NCBI GenBank assembly: GCA_035647455.1
Contig: DASRNI010000029.1
Span: 1 to 61,641, forward strand
From: UBA1361 sp035647455
Lineage (GTDB): Bacteria > Bacillota_I > Bacilli_A > RFN20 > CAG-826
DNA: 61,641 nt
Direction: 5' to 3'
Shown here: positions 25,064 to 33,805 of the stretch, in pieces
Layout of the letters: the number at the start of each line of letters is the position of its first letter
Numbering within the stretch: the first letter of the stretch is position 1
The notes under the pieces: model-generated
What the model saw: the letters and a program-made list of their open reading frames with translations, nothing else
What the model was told of the DNA's origin: nothing
The model's database searches: none
Translations under genes and position numbers: made by a program

Positions 25064-26524
25064 ATGAGTCGTGGTGAAAAATTTAGTAATGATAAATACT
25101 TAACAAAACAACAAGTTGCCCGAGAAATGGGGTCAACTTTAATTGAGAATATTTGGCATGAGGTCATTAACTACCGGCAAAATTTCACAACCCAGTTAAC
25201 ATTACGTACGGTTGAAAAAAACCGTTTACGGATCGTCCAAACTCCAAAAATTAGTGACAAGATTAACACAGTCGAACGTCGTCTTACCCGCTTGATGGGA
25301 AGCATTAATGAACTAAAATTAATCTCGAATCAATTCGTTAATTTCGAAATCCGCATGCTTGAAAAGCTGTTAACTTCGGTTGCGGCAAAGTATGATGTAC
25401 CGCTGACAACTAACTTTGTTAGTTCGGTTTATCACGGTGACGTAAGTGCGCCGAGTCCGCACGAGTTTGTTTTACTAAATTACTATGAAGCGTTACAAGT
25501 CACACGAGCAACGAAAAACATTCCGCTTGATGAAAATCTTTTAATTAAAATTGGTGAATATTTTAACGACGTAAGCAACTTAACGTATGTTTACCGCCAA
25601 AATGAATATAAAGATCCACAGCAAAAAGCGCTGATTGGTCGCGTTTTTATTCATGTCCCAATTAATCAAATTTACGACATGATTAATGACATGCTCGGCT
25701 TTATGCAAATAAGTAGTGCAAGTTTCTTTGTCAAGTTCAGTGCCTTACTTTTCTTTACGAGCTATATTAAACCATTTGATCTTTATAGCGAAGAAATCTC
25801 GATTTTACTTGCGAAAAGCTATTTAGCGCAAAATGATTTTGAAACGTTCGCGTATTTACTTAATTTTGAAACACTTTTAGCACGGCACCGTGAAGAAGCA
25901 GAAGAAATTATGCTGGAAGTGAAACGAACGAGTGACTTGACATATTTTGTCAACTTCCTTGCCGATGTGACGGAAGAAATTTTAAGTGAAGCTGAAAAAC
26001 TTATTGCCGAGCTTAAAGTGCAAATCGTCCGTGAAGAACAGCATCAAGTTATGCCGGGCGACCGCGCTGAACATGTTAGTGCGGTAGAAGGTGAACAAAT
26101 TAGTCTTTTTGACGAAGTAACTGAACAACCAGTTGAACGACCAAAGCGTGATCCGAAAGAAATTATTGGTTACGCTACAGTTACGAAGAGTGAACCAGAA
26201 AAAGTGGCACCTACAGTGATTAAGCCACACGAAGACTTGCGGATTGCTGTCCGTAAATTACCGGTTCAATTAAGTGAAGAAGAAGCAAACTTACTCGAAC
26301 GTCACTTACTTGAAAGTGACCCAAGTTTATCAAAGATTGAAGCGGCCTTTTATGCGCGACATTGCACACTTGGTAAATATTACACAATCGCCCAGTTCCG
26401 TGACTACATTGGTTGTGCTTATGAAACGGCGCGAACATCGATGGATCACTTAGCGAATTCCGGTTATTACGATAAACAAAAATTAAAAAATAAATTTATA
26501 TATACCCCAATTGAGCGGAAATAG
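25064..26524 (+). CDS. Degenerate Fic-fold protein with C-terminal winged helix
   Basis: This 486-residue protein resembles a Fic-domain protein. The helix layout ends in FFTSYIKPFDLYSEEISILLA where active Fic enzymes have HPFxDGNGR, so the catalytic His is Lys and the GNGR loop is gone. An adjacent helix, IPINQIYDMINDMLGF-like, also fits the fold. An acidic, low-complexity linker follows (about 320-400). The end, IAQFRDYIGCAYETARTSM, looks like the winged helix found at the end of many Fic proteins. AMPylation activity is not expected; a structural or regulatory role is possible. Ribosome binding site AAGAGGTG precedes the ATG. Confidence 0.6.
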   Translation: MSRGEKFSNDKYLTKQQVAREMGSTLIENIWHEVINYRQNFTTQLTLRTVEKNRLRIVQTPKISDKINTVERRLTRLMGSINELKLISNQFVNFEIRMLEKLLTSVAAKYDVPLTTNFVSSVYHGDVSAPSPHEFVLLNYYEALQVTRATKNIPLDENLLIKIGEYFNDVSNLTYVYRQNEYKDPQQKALIGRVFIHVPINQIYDMINDMLGFMQISSASFFVKFSALLFFTSYIKPFDLYSEEISILLAKSYLAQNDFETFAYLLNFETLLARHREEAEEIMLEVKRTSDLTYFVNFLADVTEEILSEAEKLIAELKVQIVREEQHQVMPGDRAEHVSAVEGEQISLFDEVTEQPVERPKRDPKEIIGYATVTKSEPEKVAPTVIKPHEDLRIAVRKLPVQLSEEEANLLERHLLESDPSLSKIEAAFYARHCTLGKYYTIAQFRDYIGCAYETARTSMDHLANSGYYDKQKLKNKFIYTPIERK

Positions 26525-26532
26525 GAGAGCTT

Positions 26533-26790
26533 ATGATTAATTTATTACTAACTTTTTATAGTATTGATAGCCCAGGCGTTATTTTAGTTTTACTAATCGT
26601 ATTTTTTGGTGCGATTGCGCTTATTACATTTTTATTACGCCTTTTCTTACCGGGAATTCGTGAGAAAAAAGGTTTAATTGATGAAGCAACAGCCGTCCAA
26701 GAAGAACTTGATCGTGTTTTAGAACATATTACTGATGAAGAAGTCTTGGCGCAAATGCAAAACGAAGCTGATGATGACGAAACAAAATAA
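26533..26790 (+). CDS. Small single-pass membrane protein, hypothetical
   Basis: An 85-residue protein with one strong hydrophobic segment (about residues 14-38) and an acidic, probably cytoplasmic tail (DRVLEHITDEEVLAQMQ). AGGAGAG lies upstream of the ATG, eight bases after the stop of the Fic-like gene, so the two are co-transcribed. Its 3' end overlaps the hemW start. No known family is recognised. Confidence 0.6.
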   Translation: MINLLLTFYSIDSPGVILVLLIVFFGAIALITFLLRLFLPGIREKKGLIDEATAVQEELDRVLEHITDEEVLAQMQNEADDDETK

Positions 26791-27871
26791 TGGACTTTAT
26801 GTTCATATTCCTTTTTGTACAACAATTTGTCATTACTGTGATTTTCCCAAATTAATTTATCACGAAAAATATATCCTTCCCTTTCTCGCACAGCTTGAAA
26901 GGGATTTATTAATTTATGAAGTGCCAGAGTCACTTACCACAATTTATGTTGGTGGTGGCACACCGACGAGTTTAAGTTACGGTGAACTTGAAAAACTTTT
27001 AATGCTTTTAGCGCCGTACACAAAGGACGTTACTGAATTTACGTTTGAAGCAAATGTTGAAAGTTTAACAAAAGAGAAAGTATTACTTTTACAAAAGTAC
27101 GGCGTAAATCGGCTAAGTATCGGTGTCCAAACAACGTGTAACAAGAAACTTGCCGAACTTAACCGTAAACATCGTTATGAAGATGTCGTTGAAGTCATCA
27201 ATTTTTTGCATGAAATTGACTTCACAAACTTTAGTGTTGATTTAATCTTTGGCTTACCCGGCCAAACTTTAAGTGAGCTTGAAAAAGATGTTACGGCCAT
27301 TTTAAAACTAAATGCGCCCCATTTAAGTTTGTATAACTTAACAGTAGAAGAAAATACAGTCGCTTACTTAAACGAATGGCCGGAAGCTAGTGAAGAAACG
27401 AGCCGGGCGATGTATTTATATATTTACGAAACGCTAAAAGCACACGGCTATGAGCGTTACGAAATTAGTAACTTCGCGCAAAGTGGTTACAGAAGTAAAC
27501 ATAACGAACTATACTGGCAAAACTTAAATTATTACGCTATTGGTTACGGTGCAAGCGGCTATATTAACCGTGAACGCTACACAATTGGTGGTAGCTTTAC
27601 GAAATATATCCAAGGGAAGTTAAAAGTAACGCGCGAAAACATTACTGAAGAAATGTTTATTGAAGAATATATTATGCTTAATTTACGCCGTGAAGATGGT
27701 TTTCTTTTGCATGACTTTAAAGCTCGCACAGGCTATGAATTTAAGGAACTTTTTGGCGAAAAAAGTAAGAACTTAATCACGAGCGGTTTACTAGAAGTTA
27801 CGAAAGAACGTGTTCTCTTAACTGACGAAGGTAAACTTTTATTAAATTTTGTCTTATTTAAGTTGCTATAA
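26771..27871 (+). CDS. hemW: HemW-like radical SAM protein
   Basis: HemW is a radical SAM enzyme, formerly taken for coproporphyrinogen oxidase and now thought to handle heme. The iron-sulfur motif CTTICHYC (CxxxCxxC) is near the N-terminus, followed by VGGGTPTSLS, SIGVQT and VDLIFGLPGQT. The C-terminus has the winged-helix domain. The start is ATG at 26771 or 26774, inside the end of the previous gene, with no clear ribosome binding site, so translation is likely coupled. No heme-pathway genes are in the window. Confidence 0.92.
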   Translation: MMTKQNNGLYVHIPFCTTICHYCDFPKLIYHEKYILPFLAQLERDLLIYEVPESLTTIYVGGGTPTSLSYGELEKLLMLLAPYTKDVTEFTFEANVESLTKEKVLLLQKYGVNRLSIGVQTTCNKKLAELNRKHRYEDVVEVINFLHEIDFTNFSVDLIFGLPGQTLSELEKDVTAILKLNAPHLSLYNLTVEENTVAYLNEWPEASEETSRAMYLYIYETLKAHGYERYEISNFAQSGYRSKHNELYWQNLNYYAIGYGASGYINRERYTIGGSFTKYIQGKLKVTRENITEEMFIEEYIMLNLRREDGFLLHDFKARTGYEFKELFGEKSKNLITSGLLEVTKERVLLTDEGKLLLNFVLFKLL

Positions 27872-27890
27872 AATTTTAAAACCGTAAAAT
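27863..27890 (+). promoter_or_regulatory. Promoter of the arsR/metal ATPase operon
   Basis: TTGCTA (27863-27868), a 16-base spacer and TAAAAT (27885-27890) lie within and just after the hemW end. Transcription should start near 27897, inside the operator. Confidence 0.55.
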
Positions 27891-27891
27891 G

Positions 27892-27915
27892 ATATATGAA
27901 AGGTTATTCATATAT
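27892..27915. promoter_or_regulatory. ArsR/SmtB-type operator
   Basis: ATATATGAA (27892-27900), six bases, and TTCATATAT (27907-27915) form a perfect inverted repeat that closely resembles the SmtB/ZiaR operator pattern (ATATGAA-N6-TTCATAT). It covers the predicted transcription start, and its right arm runs into the arsR start codon. Autorepression relieved by metal is expected. Confidence 0.75.
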
Positions 27916-28231
27916 GGAAAACTTTGCCAAACTACTAACGACAGAAAAAACGCTTAAATTAACGAAGTTTTTTAAAGTGCTAGGCGATGAAACGCGGGTA
28001 AGAATACTCTCGCTCCTTTTTCAAAGGAGTTGTACGGTTAATGAAATTGCTTCATCGATTAATATGGAGCATAGTGCGGTAAGTCACCAGTTACGTGTTC
28101 TTAAAAAGCACCGTCTTGTTAAAAGTAAAAAACTTGGTCGTTATCAACTTTATTCGCTTGATGATGATCATGTTGTGAATATTTTCAAAATGGCGTATGT
28201 CCATTTAGCGGAGGAAGAAAATGAAAACTGA
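27914..28231 (+). CDS. ArsR/SmtB-family metal-sensing repressor
   Basis: This 105-residue winged-helix repressor has its DNA-reading helix at SINMEHSAVSHQLRVLKKH. The C-terminal helix carries DDH, ten residues, then HLAE, an exact D-x-H-x10-H-x2-E match to the alpha-5 zinc site of SmtB/CzrA-type sensors. The alpha-3 site has only one Cys (SCTVNEIA), so Zn/Co-type rather than Cd/Pb sensing is favoured. The ATG at 27914 follows AAAGG; the ATG at 27896 lies at the transcription start and is a decoy. It overlaps the ATPase gene by 11 bases. Confidence 0.9.
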   Translation: MENFAKLLTTEKTLKLTKFFKVLGDETRVRILSLLFQRSCTVNEIASSINMEHSAVSHQLRVLKKHRLVKSKKLGRYQLYSLDDDHVVNIFKMAYVHLAEEENEN

Positions 28232-30188
28232 TTGCCAAGATACTAAAACATGTGCGCGGGAGCACACACGAATCCATTTTATTGTTGAATTAACACTTTA
28301 CTTTATTGGGGTTATTTTGCATATATTGGCGTATTTTAGTTTTATGCCCGCACTTTTAAAAATTATTTTTAACTTAGTCGCCCTTGTTTTAGCAGGTCAC
28401 CATGTTTTACTCGAAGGAATTATTGATACAGTAAAAAACTCGATTAAAACCCGCAGCTTTAAACCAAATATTCATATTTTAATGACGCTTGGTGCGGTTG
28501 GGGCGATTATTTTAGGGGAGTACGGCGAAGCAACGCTTTTAATTTTAATTTTCGCCGGCGCGCACTTTCTTGAAGAATACGCGGAAAGTCGTAGTAAAAA
28601 AGAAATCACAAGTTTACTCGCACTTAATCCTACAAACGCACGGAAACTTGGTCTTAATGACGAAGTGACGATTGTTGCGGTGGATGAACTTAATATTGGT
28701 GACCGTGTTTTAATTTTACCTGGTGACCAAATCGCCGCGGACGGGATTATTTTAAGTGGCGAAAGTGTTGTTGATGAAAAATCAATTACAGGTGAAAGTA
28801 TGCCAAGCTTAAAAACGAAAGATAGTTTAGTTTTTGCGAGTACGATTAACGCAGAAGGTACTTTAGTGATGGAAGTTATGAAAAAGAGTTCGGAAACCGT
28901 TTTTGCGAAAATTATTGAGCTCGTTAAGCATACACAAACGAATATTACAAAAACAGCTGCGTTTATTAAAAAGTTTGAACCAATATACGTAACTATTGTT
29001 ATTTTACTTGCGCCGCTTTATTTTCTTTTTGCAAATTACGTTTTACCGCTTGAACTAAACGAAGCATTTCGGCGCACAATGATCTTACTCATAGGTGCTT
29101 CGCCTTGTGCACTCGCCGTTAGTGATATTCCGGCAAGTCTTTCGGCGTTAAGTAACTTAGCAAAGCGCGGTGTGCTTTTTAAAGGGAGTGACCGTCTCTC
29201 ATTAATTAGTGAAAGTAAGGCTGTTGTTTTTGATAAAACAGGGACACTTACAAATGGTGAACCAGCCGTTACTGATGTTTTATTCATTGAAAACTTAAGT
29301 GAAAGCGCGCAAACTGACTTAATTAATATTGTTGTGAGCATGGAAAAACAAGCAAATCATCCGTTAGCAAACGCGATCATTACACATTTTGCGCTCGATC
29401 TTACACTACCTTTAACGGTCAAAAATATTATCGGTGTTGGTCTTGAAGCCGTACACGCGGGTGTAACTTATAAAATAATGAAGTCGACAAGCTTTAAAAA
29501 AGTACCTTCATTACTTCGCACGGCCGAAGAGCGCTTTAGTGACGAAGGTAAGACAACAATATTAGTTAGTGCTGATGACGAAGTGAAAATGCTGATTGCG
29601 ACGCTAGACGCGCCGAAAGAAAGTGCCTGTGCTGCATTAACTTATTTACGTAATCAGGGTATTTATACCGTCATGCTAACTGGCGACAGCGAGCGTACGA
29701 GTGAAGCGATTGGGAAAAAGCTTGGTGTTGATGAAATTGTGAGTAACGTTCTTCCCCACGAAAAGAAAGATTACATTGATGAGTTACGGAAAAATTATCA
29801 ACCGCTCATCATGGTAGGTGACGGGGTTAATGATGCACCAGCGTTAGTAAGTAGTGACGTTGGGATAGCGATGGGTGACGGGACTGATGTCGCAATTGAA
29901 GTTGCCGATGCTGTGCTTGTGAAAAACGATTTAACGAAAGTAGTCTACGCCCATAAAGTTAGTAAAAAGCTTTCCCGTGTCGTCGTTGAAAATATTATTT
30001 TCGCACTTGCTGTTGTGCTCTTTCTCGTTGTTATTAATACTGTGTTTCCGCTCCCAATGTGGGCGGCAGTCACCGTTCATGAAGGCAGTACACTTGTCGT
30101 AATCATCAATGGTTTACGGCTTTTACGCCCGATAAATGTTGATGATATCTTTTGTGAAACACCACAAAAACTTGAATATACGGCGTAA
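28221..30188 (+). CDS. P1B-4-type heavy-metal transporting ATPase
   Basis: This 655-residue P-type ATPase exports divalent metal. Key motifs are TGES, the membrane motif SPC (ASPCALAVS), the phosphorylation loop DKTGTL, HP (NHPLANA), GDGVNDAPAL and the C-terminal HEGSTL. SPC together with HEG[GS]T is the P1B-4 signature (CoaT/PfeT-like; Co, Fe(II), Zn). No N-terminal HMA domain exists, only a short Cys/His-containing tail. It is co-transcribed and overlapping with the arsR repressor. The pair interrupts the usual hemW-hrcA adjacency. Confidence 0.92.
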   Translation: MKTDCQDTKTCAREHTRIHFIVELTLYFIGVILHILAYFSFMPALLKIIFNLVALVLAGHHVLLEGIIDTVKNSIKTRSFKPNIHILMTLGAVGAIILGEYGEATLLILIFAGAHFLEEYAESRSKKEITSLLALNPTNARKLGLNDEVTIVAVDELNIGDRVLILPGDQIAADGIILSGESVVDEKSITGESMPSLKTKDSLVFASTINAEGTLVMEVMKKSSETVFAKIIELVKHTQTNITKTAAFIKKFEPIYVTIVILLAPLYFLFANYVLPLELNEAFRRTMILLIGASPCALAVSDIPASLSALSNLAKRGVLFKGSDRLSLISESKAVVFDKTGTLTNGEPAVTDVLFIENLSESAQTDLINIVVSMEKQANHPLANAIITHFALDLTLPLTVKNIIGVGLEAVHAGVTYKIMKSTSFKKVPSLLRTAEERFSDEGKTTILVSADDEVKMLIATLDAPKESACAALTYLRNQGIYTVMLTGDSERTSEAIGKKLGVDEIVSNVLPHEKKDYIDELRKNYQPLIMVGDGVNDAPALVSSDVGIAMGDGTDVAIEVADAVLVKNDLTKVVYAHKVSKKLSRVVVENIIFALAVVLFLVVINTVFPLPMWAAVTVHEGSTLVVIINGLRLLRPINVDDIFCETPQKLEYTA

Positions 30189-30219
30189 AACAGCACTTTA
30201 AACATAGTTTATAATAAAT

Positions 30220-30261
30220 TTAGCACTTAAAGGTTGACAGTGCTATTTTTATTTGTATAAT
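30220..30261 (+). promoter_or_regulatory. CIRCE operator and promoter of the hrcA operon
   Basis: TTAGCACTT (30220-30228), nine bases, CAGTGCTAT (30238-30246) is a CIRCE element with 8/9 and 7/9 matches to consensus. The right arm overlaps the -35 TTGACA (30234-30239). The -10 TATAAT is at 30256-30261, after a 16-base spacer. HrcA binding would block RNA polymerase directly. Confidence 0.88.
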
Positions 30262-30304
30262 AGTAATTAGCAGTTAATCTGTGAAAGTGCCAAAAGGAGA
30301 AGTT

Positions 30305-31336
30305 ATGCGCTATCGTCGACGTGAGTTAGTACTGAAGTATACTGTTGAACATTTCATTAAAACCGCGCAGCCAGTCGGCTCGAAAGTTTTACTGGAAAAT
30401 TTTGACTTACCGTATAGTTCGGCAACGATCCGGGCCGAAATGCAAGCGTTAGAAGTCGCAGGTTTTCTTGAAAAACCGCATACAAGCGCCGGTCGTGTAC
30501 CGTCGCGGCTCGGCTATGAGTTTTATGTTAATAACTTACGCGAGCGAGTTGTGAGCGATAATATTAAGTATCAAATTCAAACGATTATCGACAGTAAAAC
30601 CGCAACGGTTGATGAACTATTACAACAAAGCTGTGCGATTCTTAGTGAAATGACGAATTTAGTTAGTGTCGTGCTTGGACCGGAAGCAAATGGCGAAACG
30701 CTCCAGCAAATTACGTTAATTAAATTACCACGTCACAGCGCAACCGCAATCTTTGTGACCGATCAAGGTTACGTTGAGCATAAAACATTTATGATTCCGT
30801 CCGGTAGTACATTTGAAGACGTGAGTAAAGTTGTCGCAATCTTTAACGAACGACTTGTTGGCAGCAAAATTAGTGAAGTTGCTGATAAGATTGAACTTTT
30901 AACGCCGCTCCTTACTGATTACTTAGTCGAACAAGAAGTACTCGCTAATGCCTTTACGGAAGCGTTTGTCCGTTATGCGCGTGACCGCTTACGACTCTAT
31001 GGGAAAGAAAGTTTACTTGAACAGCCCGAATTCGTTAACGACAGCGAAAAACTTCGGAAACTAATTGCGATTCTTGATGACCCAGAACGTATTCGTGAAC
31101 TAATTACGGGTGACGGTGACTTGACCGTTAGCATTGGCGAAAAAGATGACGACTTAAGTCTCATTAGTTCGAAGTTAACTTTACCAGGTCGCCAAGAAGG
31201 CCAGCTCGTCTTGCTTGGACCAAAGCGGATGGATTACAATAGTGTCCTTTGGGCCGTTGAGTACGTCACGGATCAACTTGAACAATATTTTGAAAACATT
31301 ATCACCGAGAAGAAAGAGGGGGAAAGTAATGAATGA
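30305..31336 (+). CDS. hrcA: Heat-inducible transcription repressor HrcA
   Basis: HrcA binds CIRCE and shuts off the dnaK operon; GroEL normally helps it fold. The N-terminal winged helix has YSSATIRAEMQALEVAGFL and HTSAGRVPSRLGYEFYV. The ATG at 30305 follows AAAAGGAGA and gives 343 residues, the normal length; the GTG at 30281 is less likely. It is the first gene of the operon and sits just behind the CIRCE, so autoregulation is expected. It overlaps grpE by eight bases. Confidence 0.97.
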   Translation: MRYRRRELVLKYTVEHFIKTAQPVGSKVLLENFDLPYSSATIRAEMQALEVAGFLEKPHTSAGRVPSRLGYEFYVNNLRERVVSDNIKYQIQTIIDSKTATVDELLQQSCAILSEMTNLVSVVLGPEANGETLQQITLIKLPRHSATAIFVTDQGYVEHKTFMIPSGSTFEDVSKVVAIFNERLVGSKISEVADKIELLTPLLTDYLVEQEVLANAFTEAFVRYARDRLRLYGKESLLEQPEFVNDSEKLRKLIAILDDPERIRELITGDGDLTVSIGEKDDDLSLISSKLTLPGRQEGQLVLLGPKRMDYNSVLWAVEYVTDQLEQYFENIITEKKEGESNE

Positions 31337-31925
31337 TGAAGAAAAAAAAGACATAGCAGAAACGGAAGAAGTTAAACCGAAGAAAGCGAAAGCAAAGCGA
31401 CTTACGAAAGAACAAAAACTCGAAAAAGAAATTAAAGAGCTCAAAGAAGAAGTCGCGAAGTGGAAAAACGATTACTACCGTGTCCACGCTGATATGGCGA
31501 ATGCGCGGAAGCAAGACGCGAAAGACCGCACGCAAATTATTAAGTATCGCGCAGTTGAATTTATCGAAAAAATCTTACCTGTCGTCGATATCTTCACTAA
31601 AGTGCTCAGTGTTGAAGTTGAAGACGAAGTCTTGAAAAACTACTTAACGGGCTTCTCTTACGTTCATCGCCAACTCTTAGAAGCACTAACAAGTGAAGGT
31701 GTCACGGAGATCGCGGTTAAGGAAGGGGAAAAGTTTGATGGTGACTATATGTACGCCTTAGAACAAGAATATAACCCTGACTTAGCAAATAACACTGTAA
31801 TCAGTGTCCATAACAATTGTTACAAACTCCACGACCGTATCGTTCGTCCGGCAATGGTCGTTGTGAGTACAAATATAAAAAAAGAAGACGAACAAGCAGA
31901 AATAAATCCAGAAGAAATGAATTAG
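31329..31925 (+). CDS. grpE: GrpE nucleotide exchange factor
   Basis: GrpE releases ADP from DnaK. The 198-residue protein has a charged N-terminal coiled coil (KLEKEIKELKEEVAKWKNDY) followed by RVHADMANARKQ and the C-terminal beta domain (YKLHDRIVRPAMVVVS). The ATG at 31329 lies inside the hrcA end and is preceded by GAGGGGGAAAG. It is the second gene of the heat-shock operon; nine bases separate it from dnaK. Confidence 0.96.
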   Translation: MNDEEKKDIAETEEVKPKKAKAKRLTKEQKLEKEIKELKEEVAKWKNDYYRVHADMANARKQDAKDRTQIIKYRAVEFIEKILPVVDIFTKVLSVEVEDEVLKNYLTGFSYVHRQLLEALTSEGVTEIAVKEGEKFDGDYMYALEQEYNPDLANNTVISVHNNCYKLHDRIVRPAMVVVSTNIKKEDEQAEINPEEMN

Positions 31926-31934
31926 GAGGGAATT

Positions 31935-33755
31935 ATGACAAAGAAAGAAATTATTTTAGGAATTGACTTAGGAACAACAAATAGTGTTGTGAGTTATCGT
32001 GCTGCTGATGGCTCTATTAAAGTTATTCCCAACCCAGAAGGGCAAGCAATTACACCGTCAGCCGTCGCTTTCAAGAGTGATGGTGAGCAACTTAACGGTG
32101 AAGCAGCAAAACGCCAAGCAGTCACAAATCCGGATACCGTACTCAGTGTTAAGCGCGATATCGGAACGACGAAGAAATATAAAATTGGCGCACTCAAAAA
32201 AGACTTCACACCGGAAGAAATTAGTGCACGAATTTTAGGATATATGAAAGATTACGCTGAAAAAAATCTTGGCCAAACAATATCAAAAGCAGTTATTACT
32301 GTTCCTGCTTACTTTAACGACGCGCAGCGACAAGCAACAAAAGTTGCCGGTGAAATCGCTGGTTTAGAAGTAACACGAATTATTAACGAACCAACCGCAG
32401 CCGCACTTGCATACGGGCTCGAAACGGATAAAAGTGAAAACATCCTTGTTTTCGACCTTGGTGGCGGAACGTTTGACGTCTCAATTTTAGATATTGGTGA
32501 CGGCACGTTTGAAGTTGTCGCAACCGCAGGTGATAACAATCTTGGTGGTGACGACTGGGATGACGCAGTGGTCACATGGATTAAAGCCGAAATTAAAAAA
32601 GAACACGGACTTGATTTAAGCGACAAAATGGCCATCCAACGTTTTAAAGAAGCTGCGGAAAAAGCGAAGATTGATTTAAGTCAGCAACTTGAAACAACAA
32701 TTAGCTTACCGTTTATCGGTATGGGTAATGCGGGTCCGATTAGTTACGAAGGTAAATTAACGCGCGCAAAGTTTCTTGATTTAACAAAACACTTACTCGC
32801 CCGTGTTGAAAAACCAATCGTCCAAGCACTTCGCGATGCAAAGATGACCGCAAAAGATTTACACCAAGTTTTACTTATCGGTGGATCAACAAGAATGCCC
32901 GCTGTGCAAGATTTAGTTAAAAAACTCACAAACAAACAACCAAACTTAACGGTTAATCCGGATGAAGCAGTCGCGATTGGTGCGGCAATTCAAGGCGGAA
33001 TTCTTGCCGGTGATATTAAAGATGTCGTCCTGCTTGACGTGACACCTTTAACACTTGGAATCGAAACAATGGGCGAAATTTTAACGCCATTAATTGAACG
33101 TAATACAACGATTCCAACAACAAAATCACAAATTTTCTCAACCGCTGCGGATAACCAACCTTCGGTTGACATCATGGTGTACCAAGGTGAACGCCCGATG
33201 GCCCGTGATAATAAACTACTTGGTCACTTCCGACTTGACGGAATCAAACCAGCCCGCCGCGGAACGCCACGGATTGAAGTTACGTTTGATATTGACGTTA
33301 ACGGAATTGTTAAAGTTAGTGCAAAAGATTTAGATACGCAAAAAGAACAACAAATTACGATTTCGAACTCGAGTGGCTTAAGCAAAGAAGAAATTGACCG
33401 CATGGTTAAAGATGCTGAAGCTTTTAAAGAAGAAGACGAAAAACGTAAAGAAAATGTTGAACTTAAAAATAAAGCGGAACAATACATTGCCGACATCGAG
33501 CATTCACTTGAAGAGCAAGGTGACAAAGTTGACGCTGCGCAAAAAGAGCAAAGTGAAAAACTTTTAACCGAACTTAAAGAAGCACTCGAAAAAGAAGATT
33601 ACGAAACACTTAAGTCACGAATTGGTGAACTTGAACAAGCCGCGCAAATGATGCAACAAATGCAACAAGAGCAACCTACGGAAGAAGCTAGTGAACCAGT
33701 TGATGAAAATGTCGTCGACGCTGACTTTACCGAAAAAACAGACGACGAAGAATAA
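31935..33755 (+). CDS. dnaK: Chaperone DnaK (Hsp70)
   Basis: An ATP-dependent chaperone for nascent and unfolded proteins. The actin-like ATPase domain starts with LGIDLGTTNSVV and includes VFDLGGGTFDVS and LLIGGSTRMP. The substrate-binding domain has LDVTPLTLGIE and the C-terminal lid is followed by a Q/M-rich and acidic tail. At 606 residues it is of typical length for Firmicutes. AGGAGGG precedes the ATG. It works with GrpE and DnaJ encoded on either side. Confidence 0.98.
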   Translation: MTKKEIILGIDLGTTNSVVSYRAADGSIKVIPNPEGQAITPSAVAFKSDGEQLNGEAAKRQAVTNPDTVLSVKRDIGTTKKYKIGALKKDFTPEEISARILGYMKDYAEKNLGQTISKAVITVPAYFNDAQRQATKVAGEIAGLEVTRIINEPTAAALAYGLETDKSENILVFDLGGGTFDVSILDIGDGTFEVVATAGDNNLGGDDWDDAVVTWIKAEIKKEHGLDLSDKMAIQRFKEAAEKAKIDLSQQLETTISLPFIGMGNAGPISYEGKLTRAKFLDLTKHLLARVEKPIVQALRDAKMTAKDLHQVLLIGGSTRMPAVQDLVKKLTNKQPNLTVNPDEAVAIGAAIQGGILAGDIKDVVLLDVTPLTLGIETMGEILTPLIERNTTIPTTKSQIFSTAADNQPSVDIMVYQGERPMARDNKLLGHFRLDGIKPARRGTPRIEVTFDIDVNGIVKVSAKDLDTQKEQQITISNSSGLSKEEIDRMVKDAEAFKEEDEKRKENVELKNKAEQYIADIEHSLEEQGDKVDAAQKEQSEKLLTELKEALEKEDYETLKSRIGELEQAAQMMQQMQQEQPTEEASEPVDENVVDADFTEKTDDEE

Positions 33756-33764
33756 AAACGAGAC

Positions 33765-33784
33765 AGTGCGGCAAATGCCGCACT
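33765..33784 (+). terminator. Hairpin between dnaK and dnaJ
   Basis: AGTGCGGC (33765-33772) pairs perfectly with GCCGCACT (33777-33784). Only a mixed TGTTCTT follows, so it may be a partial attenuator or an mRNA 3'-end protector that lowers dnaJ relative to dnaK. Confidence 0.6.
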
Positions 33785-33805
33785 TGTTCTTAAGAAAGGA
33801 TAACT

